Origin: Persicaria tinctoria
Taxonomy: Eukaryota > Streptophyta > Magnoliopsida > Caryophyllales > Polygonaceae
Assembly (NCBI GenBank): GCA_037127255.1
Contig: JBANSL010000013.1
Coordinates: 82,218,188-82,282,187 of the forward strand
Reading direction: 5' to 3'
Length of the DNA stretch: 64,000 nt
Shown here: piece after piece, positions 1-11,450 of the stretch
How the letters are laid out: every line of letters begins with the position of its first letter
Numbering within the stretch: the stretch's first letter is position 1
Notes under the pieces: generated by a model
Seen by the model: only the letters and a program-made list of their open reading frames with translations
Databases searched by the model: none
What the model was told of the DNA's origin: nothing
Made by a program: the position numbers and the translations under genes

Positions 1-136
1 TATTTCAACACATTTTATAAATGATAAAAAAAGTAAAATATCAAAAATTTAATTATTATTTATATATAATTTCATATTTATTATAGATAAATATGAAATT
101 AATTTTAGAAATTAATAAAACAAATGATATTTTATA

Positions 137-1024
137 GGCCAAATTGCAGAAAACCACCCTTTAAATATGCTGTTTTGCGTGAAACCACCCCTTAAAACAA
201 AAATTGCAGAAAACCACCCTTTAAAACTGTTTTCCTTGCAAAGTCACACCCATCACCCAATTTTTGTTAATAAAATGTTAAAGTGCATGAAAATCAATTA
301 TATCTCTTATTTTTATTATTATTTTACTTTACCCAATCGGTATTAATTAATTTTTACCTTTTAACATGTTTTGCAAAAGTAATTTTTTTAATAAAATATC
401 ATTTTTAAATATAATTTCACACTTATTAGTAAAACCACTCTATAAAAAAATAAATATGATTGATGTTTTATATATTTTAAAAAGTATATATTACTAAAGG
501 GTTACTCAAAGAAAATACATTATTCTCTTCAAGTAGCTCTAGTATTACACATTTTTTAATATTCTAAAAAATATGTTCACTATTCCACATACATTTTTAG
601 AATAATAAAAACTATATGAAACATTATTTTTTAAAAAAATTATTTTCTTCGAGTAGCTCTAGTATTACACATTTTTTTATATGTATAAAAGATAAATTAA
701 ACATCAATTTTTTATAGAGTTTTTTTGTAAGTATGAAATTATTTAAAAAAAACATTTTTTTATATATTTATAGTGTTTTTTGCTTTTGAAAAATATGTCA
801 AAAAGTTAAATATCAACTAATATCAATTAAAATGAGTAAAATAATAATAATAAGGGGTATAATTAAATTTCCACACACTTTAACATTTAATTAACAAAAA
901 TTGAGTGATGGGTGTGACTTTGCAAGGAAAACAGTTTTAAAGGGTGGTTTTCTGCAATTTTCGTTTTAAGGGGTGGTTTCATGCAAAACAGCCTATTTAA
1001 AGGGTGGTTTTCTGCAATTTGGCC
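137..1024. mobile_element. Mutator-type foldback MITE, copy 1
   Basis: A non-autonomous DNA transposon with termini GGCCAAATTGC...GCAATTTGGCC. It is flanked by a perfect 9-bp target duplication, TATTTTATA, at 128-136 and 1025-1033. The outer ~135 bp of each end are close inverted copies containing the repeated motif AAAACCACCCTTTAAA. The inverted similarity continues inward, so most of the 888 bp could fold back on itself. A 9-bp duplication with long inverted repeats is the hallmark of Mutator-like elements. There is no transposase. A second copy lies at 4644-5528. Confidence 0.9.
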
Positions 1025-1288
1025 TATTTTATATCATTTGTATCTAAACAATGTGTCTAATAATAAACAACAAATGTTTTGGATGAATAGAGACATGGAG
1101 TATACTTTAAGCGGTCATATGAATCGTAGTCAAGGCCCAATTAGGCCCAATTCGTTTGTTGACAACATATAAGGGAGTAGTGTCCACAAAATTACTTATA
1201 TTGATGGGATCCCACATTTGTCCTACATTGTTTGTTTGTTGAGTGAAAATAAATATAAAAAAAATAAGATGGTACACAATTCAATGAC

Positions 1289-1788
1289 TTAAAGGGGATA
1301 GGAAAGAGCAACATTGAGAAGCAAGGCAAAGAGAGCGGAAGGGTTGGAGAAGAAGGGACAGTGATAAGAGTCGATGTGGTAGACTTGGGAGGGTGGCCAC
1401 CGCTGTATCATCCCCTCCTGCAGCTCCGGGTTGAGCATCTGGTCATGGCGCGTCTTGATGTACACTCTCGGTACCCTTTCCCATTCGTCCTCTTCTATTG
1501 CAAACTTGGCATTGTTCATTGCTCGAATCGGACATGGTCTTAACAGCATCCTTGATAAGCTCACATCCTACGTACAATACGATCGACATATATATGTTAA
1601 TGAAGTAGTTTTTATTATATTATAGATATAAACGTAGGTAGGTAGGTAAGTACCTCAAAGGGGGTCATGTTATAGAAGATTTGGCGAAGGTAGGCGTCCT
1701 TGAGGAGGACGCTGGTTGGAGGTTCATCAACTCCTAATCCGTATCCATACTCGTATACTTGTCCGTATTCCGATAAATCCGGTGTACC
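1289..1788 (-). pseudogene. Methylesterase-like (alpha/beta hydrolase) 3' gene fragment
   Basis: Two exons on the minus strand encode the C-terminal ~137 residues of a plant methylesterase (MES/SABP2-like hydrolase family, which cleaves methyl esters of small signalling acids). Exon 1788-1654 begins after an AG acceptor and ends in a GT donor. It encodes a segment ending in YNMTPFE. Exon 1567-1289 continues in phase with DVSLSRMLLRPCP and ends at a stop after SYPL. The Asp region (KTRHDQML) and the His region (SYHCPFF) of the catalytic triad are present, but Tyr replaces the Asp usually found before the His. The upstream exon, which should carry the nucleophile GxSxG, is not recognisable in the following ~2.8 kb up to the transposon at 4644. 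I therefore call it a truncated gene or pseudogene. A remote first exon beyond a long intron is possible but less likely. Confidence 0.65.
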
Positions 1789-2535
1789 CTAATTTGTTTA
1801 ACATTAACATTAACATTAACAATATGATGGTTTTCATTAGTTAATTAGAGCTTACTTAATTAATTCAAGATTGCATAAACAAGAAAAATAAAGAAAGCAT
1901 AAAGTATCCAAAGGGACTGACTGACGCTTCTAATTTCTTAATCCCACCCTAATTAAAGGTACTAAAATTCACCGGAAAGTATGGATCTAATCGACGTAAA
2001 TAAAGAATAATCACCTTAGACCATCCGCAACCATAGGAAACCTCTTTCCCCTTTTTTCTTCCTCTCTTCCTATCATAACTTTAAACCTCATTTATTTTTT
2101 TGTTTAAAAATATTTTGACTTTTTCTACCTCTTTCTAAAAGGTTTCATCCACAACCATGGAAAACCTCTTTTACCCCTTTTCAAATTTATTTTCACTTTT
2201 CCTTTTCATTTACATATCTTTTCCTTTATTATATTTTTATCATCATATATTATTGTCAATTATTTTTATTTATAGTTTTATAAATAAATAAAAATGGCAA
2301 GTACTTGATATAAATATATTTTATTACATCTAGATTAAAATTAACAAAATTAGAAACATTATAACATGCGTAAATACTAATCGAGCTACCTATAAATTCG
2401 GATCATAGCCTTGGGCATTCGGGTGTTGAATGATTGTTAAATATTTGTAACAATCAACTATTGGACTTTTGTCTAATAGCGATCCAATTATTTATGTAAA
2501 TCATAGGTAGTTGGCTAAAGCCAAGTAAAATAAAA
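1789..2535. other. AT-rich intergenic sequence
   Basis: No coding region is recognised. It contains a short tandem run of AACATT at about 1799-1820 and two stretches of similar sequence, (A)ACCTCTTTCCCCTTTT-like, at ~2040 and ~2165. It lies where the 5' exons of the methylesterase fragment would be expected, and none are visible. Confidence 0.5.
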
Positions 2536-2539
2536 CAAA

Positions 2540-2815
2540 TTATTTATTTTGTGTATAATTTCATATCATAAAAAATTATAAAGATTATGTTTATATACTA
2601 TATAATTATATAATTGATATGTTTATAAACTTTTATTAAGAAAAATTACAGTTTAAAAAATATTGATTATTTTAGAAAATAGTTTTTATATTAATATTTT
2701 TCAAAACACAAATTTTTATAATAAAAGTTTATAAACATATGTTAATACGGAGTATAAATATAAAATGTTAATTTTTTTTAATAATGTGAAATTATACTTA
2801 AAATAATTAATTATA
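2540..2815. repeat. Imperfect inverted-repeat (MITE-like) element
   Basis: The left part (about 2550-2660) matches the reverse complement of the right part (about 2690-2810). The best matched core is ATATGTTTATAAACTTTTAT at ~2617, paired with its complement at ~2719. The outer part is TATAATTTCAT versus GTGAAATTATA. The structure resembles a degraded non-autonomous DNA transposon. No clear target duplication was found. Confidence 0.5.
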
Positions 2816-2820
2816 ACACC

Positions 2821-4643
2821 AAACCAACATTTCTTCTCAAAATGGAGGTATTTTTAGTAGTGCCTACTTTTTACTGTTGGAAAATTTCATTTCACAATTT
2901 CATTCTAGAAGAAACTATGATTTCAGTTCACAACTTTAATATCCTATCAACTATTGTACTTTTGGCCAATCACATGCTAAAAATATTATTCCATCCCATA
3001 AAAACATGTCATTTAAACTTCTTTTACAAAATTTATGAAAATCAACAAATATATTATTATACTCTCATTTATTAAATTACTTCTTTTACTTTCTCGAAAA
3101 CTACAACTAACAATCTACTAATTTTTAGAAAGACATTTTATAAAGTATGATCAAAATACCTACAATAATATATTTTCTTTAACAAAATTAACACTATAAA
3201 TTAAATAACATATTTTGCCAAACAGAGGGAATATGAGATTAATGGAGAAACAAAAGTGACACATAACCCCACCCAAAAAAATAAAATAATTGCAATAAAA
3301 AAAGGTGAAGTGAAAAACACATGTGCAAGCATTAAGTTAATTTGTAGACATTTTTTTATTATGAAACTAAATGATCACATGGGATACACTAGTTGAGATT
3401 ATTAACTGCACGTGGGAAAAGAAAGAAGACGAGACACCATAATACACATACACTTGTGTATGCATGTGATCATCGATACAATGTACATTGGTGGATGAAG
3501 CATGTCATCTCTTATCATTTAATTTCATAAATGTGTACGTTATTTTATTTTAAAATCTCCTTAATTTTTTTTTCTAACTATTTATAATCTCGGTTCGGTT
3601 TGTTTAAAAATTAAAATTAAACCTTTTGTAACTGTAAAAAAGTTTTATCAAAATGTCAAAGTATCATATTGATGACGTACTCTTATAAATTAAAATAAGC
3701 TTGATTGATAATACTACGTATTAGGTTTTGTAACACGAAACTAAACTCCGTATCATTCCGCACCCGCGTTTGCTCGGGTCTAGTTCACCCCCACACCCAT
3801 AAATAATTAATCTACCCTAAAATGATATTGAAGATCATGAAGCAAATAAAATAAAATGCTAAAATTAAAGGTGGTATTGGTAAAGGAATCGGTAGCTGCA
3901 ACCCAACATGTACCTATTTTCGATCACCTTATGTCAACTTTCACTATAATATAACAAACATATTTGAGACGGAACGAAATAAAAAGAGAAAAACAAAAAA
4001 TCAAAGCTAGCTTTTAAAAGTGTTAGCTAGTTGTCCATCATATCAATTTGACAATTTCTTCCCCCCACCTTCTTATTCCTCTTTGTCCCAAAAACAGTTT
4101 GCCAAAATCCCAATTGATATGACACCCAAACCCCACGAAATATGTTTTTCATATTTTCCAAATAATCATCTTTACAATTTTAATATTTTTTAAAATGTGT
4201 TTTTTATGAATAAAGTATACAAATGTCTAAGATAAGTTATTTATTTATAACATAAATATTTTTTTATTATAAATATTTAACGTAATTAGTATATGGAAGA
4301 TTATATTGTAGGTGATCATATGGGACTCGGACATTACATGTGACTTGTACTATATATTCAATCACGTTTAACCCTTTCAACACCACAAGCTCAAATCAAT
4401 AATAATAATAATAAAAACTTAAATTTGGGTTCATGAAATTATTTTTAGATTTGATCTAGCTAGGGGAGGCAACAAAGGTAAGTGAAATGCATGCATGCAT
4501 GTGTTGTGTTGTGTTGATAAATGGCATGCACGGATAAGAGGAAATGTCGAATCAAATTCCTTATTGATTCCAATGTACGATTCGAAATTAAATACTCCAC
4601 ATGTGATCATATGATCGAATTTCAAATCCTATCAAAAATTAAA
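2821..4643. other. AT-rich intergenic sequence
   Basis: No gene is recognised. The segment around 3622-3750 (AACTGTAAAAAAGTTTTATC followed by AAAATGTCAAAGTATC) recurs in similar form at about 16935-17015, so it belongs to a dispersed repeat. Short (AAT)n runs occur near 4398. An ATGC-type run (GCATGCATGCATG) lies near 4488. Confidence 0.45.
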
Positions 4644-5528
4644 GGCCAAATTGAAGAAAACCACCCTTTAAATATGCTGTTTTGCATGAAACCACCCCTT
4701 AAAACGAAAATTCCAGAAAACCACCCTTTAAAACCGTTTTGTTTGCAAAGTCACACCCATCACCCAATTTTCGTTAATTAAATGTTAAAGTGTGTGGAAA
4801 TTTAATTATACCCCTTATTATTATTATTATTATTTTACTCATTTTAATTGATATTAGTTGATATTTAACTTTTAACATGTTTTTCAAAAGCAAAAAACAC
4901 TACAAATATAAAAAAATGTTTTTTTAAATAATTTCATACTTACAAAAAAACTCTATAAAAAATCGATGCGTAATTTATGTTTTATACATATAAAAAAATG
5001 TGTAATACTAGGGCTACTTGAAGAATTTTTTTTTTTAAAATACTGTTTCATATCGTTTTTATTATTCTAAAAATGTATGTGGAATAGTGAACATATTTTT
5101 AGAATAATAAAAACTATATAACATATCATTTTAAAAAAAATTATTTTCTTTGAGTAGCCCTTCAGTAATATACACTTTTTAAAATATACTCCGTATAAAA
5201 CATCAATCATATCTATTTTTTATAGAGTGTTTTTACTGATAATTATGAAATTATATTTCAAAAAATGATATTTTATTAAAAAAATTACTTTTGAAAAACA
5301 TGTTAAAAGTTAAATATCAACTAATATTAATTGAAATGAGTAAAATAATAATAATAAGGGGTATAATTAAATTTCCACACACTTTAACATTTAATTAACG
5401 AAAAATGGGTGATGGGTGTGACTTTACAAACAAAAAGGTTTTAAAGGGTGGTTTTCTGGAATTTTCATTTTAAGGGGTGGTTTCACGCAAAACAGCATAT
5501 TTAAAGGGTGGTTTTATGCAATTTGGCC
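4644..5528. mobile_element. Mutator-type foldback MITE, copy 2
   Basis: Same family as the element at 137-1024. It has termini GGCCAAATTG...CAATTTGGCC, long inverted arms, similar length (885 bp) and no open frame. It is flanked by a perfect 9-bp target duplication, AAAATTAAA, at 4635-4643 and 5529-5537. The different target sequence shows that it inserted independently and did not arise by segmental duplication. Confidence 0.9.
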
Positions 5529-5821
5529 AAAATTAAATGAGGTCCTAGCTACGTACCTATATACTACAATACACTTTAATTAAACACCCGGTTAGGAATT
5601 AGGATATATGGGGTTATTTGACAATTAAGGTCAATTAGAGGGTTGAATGTGTAATTAGCAAAAGGATGCATAAATAGGCCATTAGCCATTGTACGGGATA
5701 TGAATGAATGAATACAGAAACCAGTTTCTCTTATCTTCTTCTTCCTCTCTTCCTCTAATCTCTCTTCCATCTCTATCTCTTCCAATCAATCTTCCATGGT
5801 AACACTAGGATCCTAACAAAG

Positions 5822-5833
5822 TGGTATCAGAGC
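5822..5833 (+). other. Primer-binding site (initiator tRNA-Met)
   Basis: TGGTATCAGAGC is complementary to the 3' end of plant initiator methionine tRNA. It marks the junction between the 5' LTR and the internal region of the remnant element. Confidence 0.75.
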
Positions 5834-5862
5834 TCGTCGGTCTTCTGACCTGTTCCGGGAAT

Positions 5863-6025
5863 CAGGGGCGGATCCTGGACCGTTATTTCAGGGATACTTG
5901 AAGGTAAATTTTTCCCAGGTTGGGGATGCTTGACATAAAATATTAAGAAATTAACAATAAATTTTTTTAATTATTATTTTGGGGATGCTTGAGCATCCCA
6001 AACACAACACATGGATCCGCCCCTG
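5863..6025. mobile_element. hAT-type MITE, 163 bp
   Basis: The termini CAGGGGCGGATCC and GGATCCGCCCCTG are inverted, separated by one mismatch region. The element is flanked by a perfect 8-bp target duplication, CCGGGAAT, at 5855-5862 and 6026-6033. Eight-base duplications and CAGGGGCGGA-like ends are characteristic of hAT non-autonomous elements. It interrupts the leader of the surrounding retrotransposon, so it is younger than that element. Confidence 0.88.
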
Positions 6026-6033
6026 CCGGGAAT

Positions 6034-6795
6034 GGCATAAGACGCCGACGAACACAATCGCAACCAAGAAACGAGCTATGGAGATTTTTGAAGAATTCAA
6101 CAAATCTCATACAAGGGGATGACCTTGAGGAGTACAATGAGCGGTTTGAGGGACTCCGACCAGGGTTGTTGTTCTACAATCTGTATTTGCCAATGTCGTA
6201 TTTCGTCTGGTGCTACGTCGAAGGCCTGAAGTGGGAAATCAAATCCCTAGTAAAGTTGGACAGGCCTAAAGAATTGGTGGTTGCCATGGAATTGGCTAGT
6301 CTCCACAACAAATCAATTCAAGATAAAGATCCGACACCAACGCCAGCAACTCAAGAAAGGGCGCCGCAGATGAATCTGAAGCCAATTTCATCGATTTCTG
6401 CTCTGACGGAAACGAAAACCCCAAATTCAACGTCGACGGCAATCGATGCTCTTGGAGAGGGGCAAACGACTCAAGAGAGTGTTGATCGGGATACGATCAA
6501 GCGTCAAGAAGGGATCAATCGCAAGATCGACGCGTTGATTGAATGGGTTACGAACAGACAAACGGGGGCCGAGCTATTCCGGTCGAAAATCGTTTCACAA
6601 TCGGGGCAAGGGTCGGAAGCCTCGGTTGTTGACGAGAATCAGTGGGGAGCACCGGTCGTAGACAAGGCTTTCTCAGATGACGAGAATGATTTGCAAAAAT
6701 CGCAAGCATTGGAAGCCCTGAGTCAAGAAAGCGGGGACGCCGAGGAAGTAAAATTGGGGTTTTGGGGTATGGTGGCAGATGGTATAATAAGCTGA
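6034..6795 (+). pseudogene. Ty3-type gag fragment
   Basis: The open frame encodes ~250 residues. An N-terminal block (ELWRFLKN...DDLEEYNERFEGL...PMSYFVWCYVEGLKWEI) resembles the retrotransposon gag domain of plant Ty3 elements. A hydrophilic tail follows and ends at a stop at 6795. The apparent upstream start lies inside the hAT MITE, so the native start is lost or displaced. No zinc knuckle or downstream pol is present. Confidence 0.6.
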
Positions 6796-8062
6796 TAACT
6801 TGTTGGAAGGTGTGAATATGATGTATATGCAAGGTTATATTGGTAATTAGATGTGCAAGTTGTTAGTGTTAGTACGAGTTAAGTCCCTTATAAATAGATG
6901 TAACAATCAGACAGTAATATATAATGCAAGCTAAGCTACCAGGATTGTTCATTCTCGTCGCCTCTCAAAAGCTCAAAGGCAAGATCCTTCACTCTCCATA
7001 TCTTGGTTGTAGGAACTATAATATATAATGCTAAAATCCTTTTTAACTTGCTCTTGTAAACTTGACAATAATGTTATTTCAGGATAAGCAACCCCAAGAT
7101 ACGTGGCATACTTGTTTTTCAATCCCCTCCACTGCTCCACAGGTATGTTGTTCTTTGTATGTTCTTACTTGAACTTAATTTGTTCCTTGAATTGAATTGG
7201 AGTTGCATACAACACCCATGGACAACCAGGCCACTCTTACCCTTTTAGAGTCATTCTCCTTGAAGTTGATTTGATACCCACTAGGCCACTATAGGAAAAA
7301 GTGTATATTTTTACAGCCCCTTTCGACGCATTAAAATAAAATGTCAAAAATTTCAGTTTCGACTCCTCGGATCTAAGATTTGTCGAGATTGATTGAGCCT
7401 GTCATTGAGCCGGACGGCCGGCCTGAGGTCCTCCCCGTGGATCTTTGATGAGGATTGGAGCCCATATCCGAGAAGACGAGACGCCCAACACCTCCCATTC
7501 CTCTCCTCTTTCCCCTGTCGAGCGGCTCACCTTAGCCAACGTCGAGGACCACCGCCTGCGTTTCTATAGGTTGTCTTTTCCTAATTGCCTCAAGGCTCAA
7601 GCTGGTTATAAATAGATGTAAAGACCACCCATTTTAATTAACTGATGAAGAATTGAAGCAGAGGTTGTTACTCGATCTGTCTCTGCACTCAATCAAAGCT
7701 AACCGATCAGCTTGATTTCCATTTCTCGGTTCTTTACACTTTCCTCTCGAGCTGCTGCGACCGTACCGTCGAGGACAAAGGTGCCTCTTTTAGACTCCCA
7801 ATTTGGATCTCGACCTTGTCGGAGCGCACCGTTGTAGGTTCGAGCGTAGCCCCTTCGCGCCTCTCTCTCTCTTCCTGCTTTAATTGGGGTAATTAATTAA
7901 AGTATATTATACGGAGTACTTATTGTATCTTGTTGAACTGCGCCATTTGTTGATCCTATATAATATATATGCCATCACAATTTAAATCACTTATAGTTTC
8001 AATGTTTTTTAATTGATTTTTTCAGTCTATCAAGTCCATCGCCCAACATCGCCCAATTCAGG
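6796..8062. other. Intergenic, LTR-like fragments
   Basis: No gene is recognised. Two stretches look like pieces of retroelement LTRs or leaders: ~6810-7000 (TTATAAATAGATGTAACAAT) and ~7600-7860 (TTATAAATAGATGTAAAGAC). They share the TATA-like sequence TTATAAATAGATGTAA but little else. A CACTATAGGAAAAAG sequence at 7286 resembles a CACTA terminus, but no partner was found. Confidence 0.4.
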
Positions 8063-8194
8063 ATGAAGAGTATGGTCATAACTTTAGTCTTTTATATTGT
8101 TGTTTTCTCATTTTTGGTGTCTACTACCCATAGTTGTGATAACTATTGGGTTAGAGTAGCAAAATGTGTAGACTCACTTTGTGAGTATTACTAG
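8063..8194 (+). pseudogene. Truncated defensin-like (DEFL) peptide gene
   Basis: A 43-codon frame starts MKSMVITLVFYIVV (a hydrophobic secretion signal). It continues HSCDNYW...CVDSLCEYY and stops at TAG. The CDNYW start of the mature peptide and the spacing of the first three cysteines match the intact DEFL genes at 61278 and 63708. The frame ends before the fourth cysteine and the whole CxC/gamma-core half is missing. The break coincides with a 20-bp sequence repeated again at 8331-8350, which suggests an insertion or rearrangement truncated the gene. I call it a relic. A short functional peptide cannot be excluded. Confidence 0.6.
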
Positions 8195-8350
8195 CTAGGA
8201 TTCCCCAAAATGTAACCTCTTATATACTAGTCCCCAAAAATGTAACCTCTTATATACTAGTCCTAACATTACTCCCCCCCTTATAAAGCATTGTCCTCCA
8301 TGCTTATACCAGGAAACCCAATGCAATGTAAGTATTACTAGCTAGGATTC
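8184..8350. repeat. 20-bp direct repeats flanking a 127-bp insert
   Basis: AGTATTACTAGCTAGGATTC occurs at 8184-8203 and 8331-8350. The sequence between them contains its own ~30-bp direct repeat (TGTAACCTCTTATATACTAG, twice). This looks like an insertion with a target duplication, or a slippage product, at the broken end of the DEFL relic. Confidence 0.7.
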
Positions 8351-8644
8351 AAAGTGAAAACAAAAATATATGCAAATGCAGGCTATATATTGCTATTGTC
8401 GTCCCTGATAGCCACTTCACCGAATATGAGCTGCACTTGGGCAATGATGAGAGTAATATTGATGTTGCTCTTGATTTGCATGATCACCAAAATTCCAGTA
8501 AAAGCATGGCAACACCATTTTGCCTCTTAACAAGGAAGACTAGTAGATCATCCCACCAACACTTCCACCGAGCACCAATACCATCCTTACTCAACAAGAA
8601 TTAGTTTCCAAAAAAAAAATTCAGATACCCTGCTTGACATAAAC

Positions 8645-8883
8645 TGTAAAAGGGGTATAGAATACAAAGTGTACAAGTTGGGGTGACATCTTGTAAATAC
8701 TCAAAGTATGGGAAACGTGTATGCTTGGGATCTTTCTTGTTCATTCAGTTAGTTAGAGGTTAGTTGGGCATTGTACATAAGGAGCTCAGCTCCGGTTTTT
8801 CTCATCAATTCATTCAATTGAAAGATTGTTCTTCCTGTTTCTCTCTCTCTCCAAGATCAATTTCACATTCATCTCAATCTTCA
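8645..8883 (+). repeat. Copia 5' LTR
   Basis: It begins TGTAAAAGGGG and ends in CTTCA directly before the primer-binding site. It is identical to the 3' LTR from its first base up to TTTCACAT. Confidence 0.88.
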
Positions 8884-8896
8884 TGGTATCATAGCG
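8884..8896 (+). other. Copia primer-binding site
   Basis: TGGTATCATAGCG follows the 5' LTR directly. It resembles the initiator tRNA-Met site TGGTATCAGAGC with mismatches. Confidence 0.7.
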
Positions 8897-8922
8897 TTAG
8901 CAAGTGAAATTGATCGGAAAAC

Positions 8923-9990
8923 ATGGCCAACAACGATCGTCGATTTCCGACCTACGCCGAGATGCAGAGTCCGCTGTTCTTGCATCCTTCAGATGGTCCG
9001 ACGACGCTGGTGGTGTCCGACAAGCTTGCTGGAGCAGCGAATTACAGATCATGGAAGAGGAGCATGGAAATCAATCTGTCCACAAAACGCAAATTAGGTT
9101 TCGTCAATGGCACAGTGATCAGAAGCTCGGACGATCCTCAGAAGGCCGATCAATGGGACACCTGCAATAATCTGGCAATTGCTTGGATCATGAACTCAGT
9201 TTCGGAATCAATTGCGAAATCCGTTTTGTATGTGCAATCTGCGAAAGAAATGTGGATGCAATTGGAAAAACGTTTTTCGTTGAGCAATGGTTCAAGAAAA
9301 TACAAACTGAATCGTGAGGTGTACTCGATGAAGCAAATTGGGGGTTCTATTAACGAGTATTACACAAGAATGAAGGTTTTGTGGGAAGAATTATATGCGA
9401 TGGATAGTTTGCCTCATCTGGTTGGAGTGTCGGCGGAGGTAGTGGATTACCTTCGTAAGATAGATCAGTTGAAGCAGGAACAAAGGCTATTCCAGTTCTT
9501 GAATGGACTGGATGAGTGATATGGGGCTCAAAGAAGCCAAGTGCTGTTAATGACGCCATTACCAACAGTGGAAGAAGCTTGTGCTATGATTCAACAAGAG
9601 GAATTACAGCGAGAGGTGCTAGACACCACTGGCTCTAACAGTGGATCTGGAGACATGTCTGTCATGTATAGCAACAAGTCGGATGAAAAATGCAAAGTGT
9701 GTGGAAACAAATGGCATCCAATGGAGAAGTGCTGGGCTATTATAGGATACCCCAGCTGGCACTCCAAGTCCAAGAAATTTCCACAAAAGCAAGCTTCATC
9801 TCAAGATGAAAAGAAAGTTGTGAAAGGCACTGATGACAGGAAGCAAACTGTTAAGGGAAGCAAGACTGTGGCTCAAGCTGTGTCTAAGGATGAGGCTACA
9901 GGGAATGTGTACTTCACTCAACAACAGTTTGCTGAACTGTTGAGGAACTTGCCACAAAGCAACAAGGAAGAGGATGTGGATGATGACCTG
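8923..9990 (+). pseudogene. Copia gag (one in-frame stop)
   Basis: The start ATG at 8923 opens a gag of the UBN2 type (AANYRSWKRSMEINL, then IAWIMNSVS and SRKYKLNREVY). It continues to a CCHC zinc knuckle (CKVCGNKWHPMEKC, 9691-9732). An in-frame TGA at 9517-9519 (GLDE-stop-YGAQRSQV) interrupts it where related elements normally read Arg or Trp. This fits a single transition such as CGA to TGA. Apart from this stop the frame is continuous into protease. Confidence 0.85.
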
Positions 9991-11450
9991 GAAGGTGAAT
10001 TTGCAGGTAACATTGTATGTTCTAATGTTCTAGCTGTGAAAAATGAGTGGATAATGGACACAGGGGCTACTGATCACATAACCCCTATGTGCAGTGACAT
10101 TGTAAATCCTAAACCACATTCATCCACATCAAATATCCACATGCCAAATGGTCACATGTCCAAAATTACTCATCATGGTGATATGATCCTTCAAAATGAC
10201 CTCAAAATGCAAAAAGTCTTGTTGGTACCTTCATTTCAGTTTAGGTTGATGTCCATATCCAACCTTACCAAACAGAATCAGTGCTTTGTAACCTTCTATC
10301 CTGATTTTTGTCTCATACAGGATTGCGCCAGCAGGAAGCTTTTGGGGATTGGTAAAGAGCATGGTGGTCGCTATTATCTGTTAAACAAGAAAGTGAGCTC
10401 CATGAATTCTGAGTTTCTTGAGAAAGTTGTTGCTTCATGTGTACAGCCATGTGTTCCTTATTCACTGGCTTCTAGCAACTTTGTTTTACCTAGTGATGTT
10501 CATTTGTGGCATATGAGGTTGGGACATGCTCCAACAGTCAAACTTAAGCATGTATCCTGTGTACCTATGCCTTCAATAAAATAATCTTCACTTGTTTGTC
10601 CAGTTTGTCCCTTGTCTAAACAAACTAAATCACCTTTTCCTCTCAGGGATACTAAATCTATAGCTATGTTTGAGCTGATACATATAGACATTTGGGGTCC
10701 CTATAAATCACCTACCGGACATGATTGCAGGTTCTTTTTAACCATAGTGGATGATTACAGTAGAGTCACTTGGTTATTTTTGTTAAATTCCAAAGCTCAA
10801 TCATTCACCTCTATCAAAAGATTCCATCAGTTTGTCCTCACTCAATTCAAATGCAAAATTCAGATTCTGAGATCTGATAATGCTCTTGAATTTTCTAGCA
10901 AAGAATGTCAACAATTCTATCATGATCAAGGCATTATTCACCAAACTTCATGTGTTGATAGACCTCAGCAAAATGGTGTGGTGGAGAGGAAACATAGACA
11001 CATTCTTGAAATAGCCAGAGCCCTTCGATTTCAAGCTCATTTACCTGTGAATTTTTGGGGGGAGTGTGTGTTGACTGCTGTATACATAATCAACAGATTG
11101 CCTACTCCTGTACTGGACAATAAAACACCTTATGAAGTGTTGTTCAGTAAACCTCCTTCCTATAATCATCTAAAGGTGTTTGGTTGCTTAGCCTTTGCTT
11201 ACAACCCTTCAAGAGTTCACGACAAATTCCAACCAAGGGGAGTACCTTGTGTTTTCTTGGGGTATCCTCTCACACAAAAGGGCTACAGGTTGTATAATCT
11301 GAATACAAAGTGTATGTTTGTTTCCAGGGATGTTCATTTCATTGAACATGTTTTTCCCTACAGTGCTGCTTTCAAAAAGCAAGTGGTTAACTCACCTTTA
11401 TTTTTCCCTTCCCAAATGCCTTGGTCTGATGAATTGGTGATGGAACCTTC
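9991..11450 (+). pseudogene. Copia protease and integrase (one in-frame stop)
   Basis: The aspartic protease motif MDTGATDH lies near 10054. The integrase zinc-binding HHCC region spans 10505-10610 (LWHMRLGH ... CPVC), interrupted by TAA at 10582-10584. The catalytic core contains HIDIWGP, VDDYSRVTW, RSDNALEF and QQNGVVERKHR, in D,D-35-E order. The frame is the same on both sides of the stop, so the lesion is a point mutation. This region would cleave the polyprotein and join the DNA copy to the host chromosome. Confidence 0.88.

Larger units (their letters stand above)
5540..6795 (+). mobile_element. Deleted Ty3-type LTR retrotransposon remnant
   Basis: An LTR-like sequence with a TATA-like ATAAATAGG near 5670 runs up to a primer-binding site for initiator tRNA-Met, TGGTATCAGAGC, at 5822-5833. 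The downstream frame encodes a gag fragment. There is no protease, reverse transcriptase or integrase. No matching 3' LTR was found, so this is a large-deletion derivative. A hAT-type MITE (5863-6025) sits between the primer-binding site and gag. Confidence 0.65.

Noticed and set aside
3755..3790. Hairpin-like CACCCGCGTTTGCTCGGGT followed by CTAG-T, resembling a Helitron 3' end
   Set aside because: The stem is only five base pairs, CTAG follows with no spacer, and no 5' TC end could be placed.
7286..7330. CACTATAGGAAAAAG resembling a CACTA transposon terminus
   Set aside because: No inverted partner end or 3-bp duplication was found in the window, so an element cannot be delimited.
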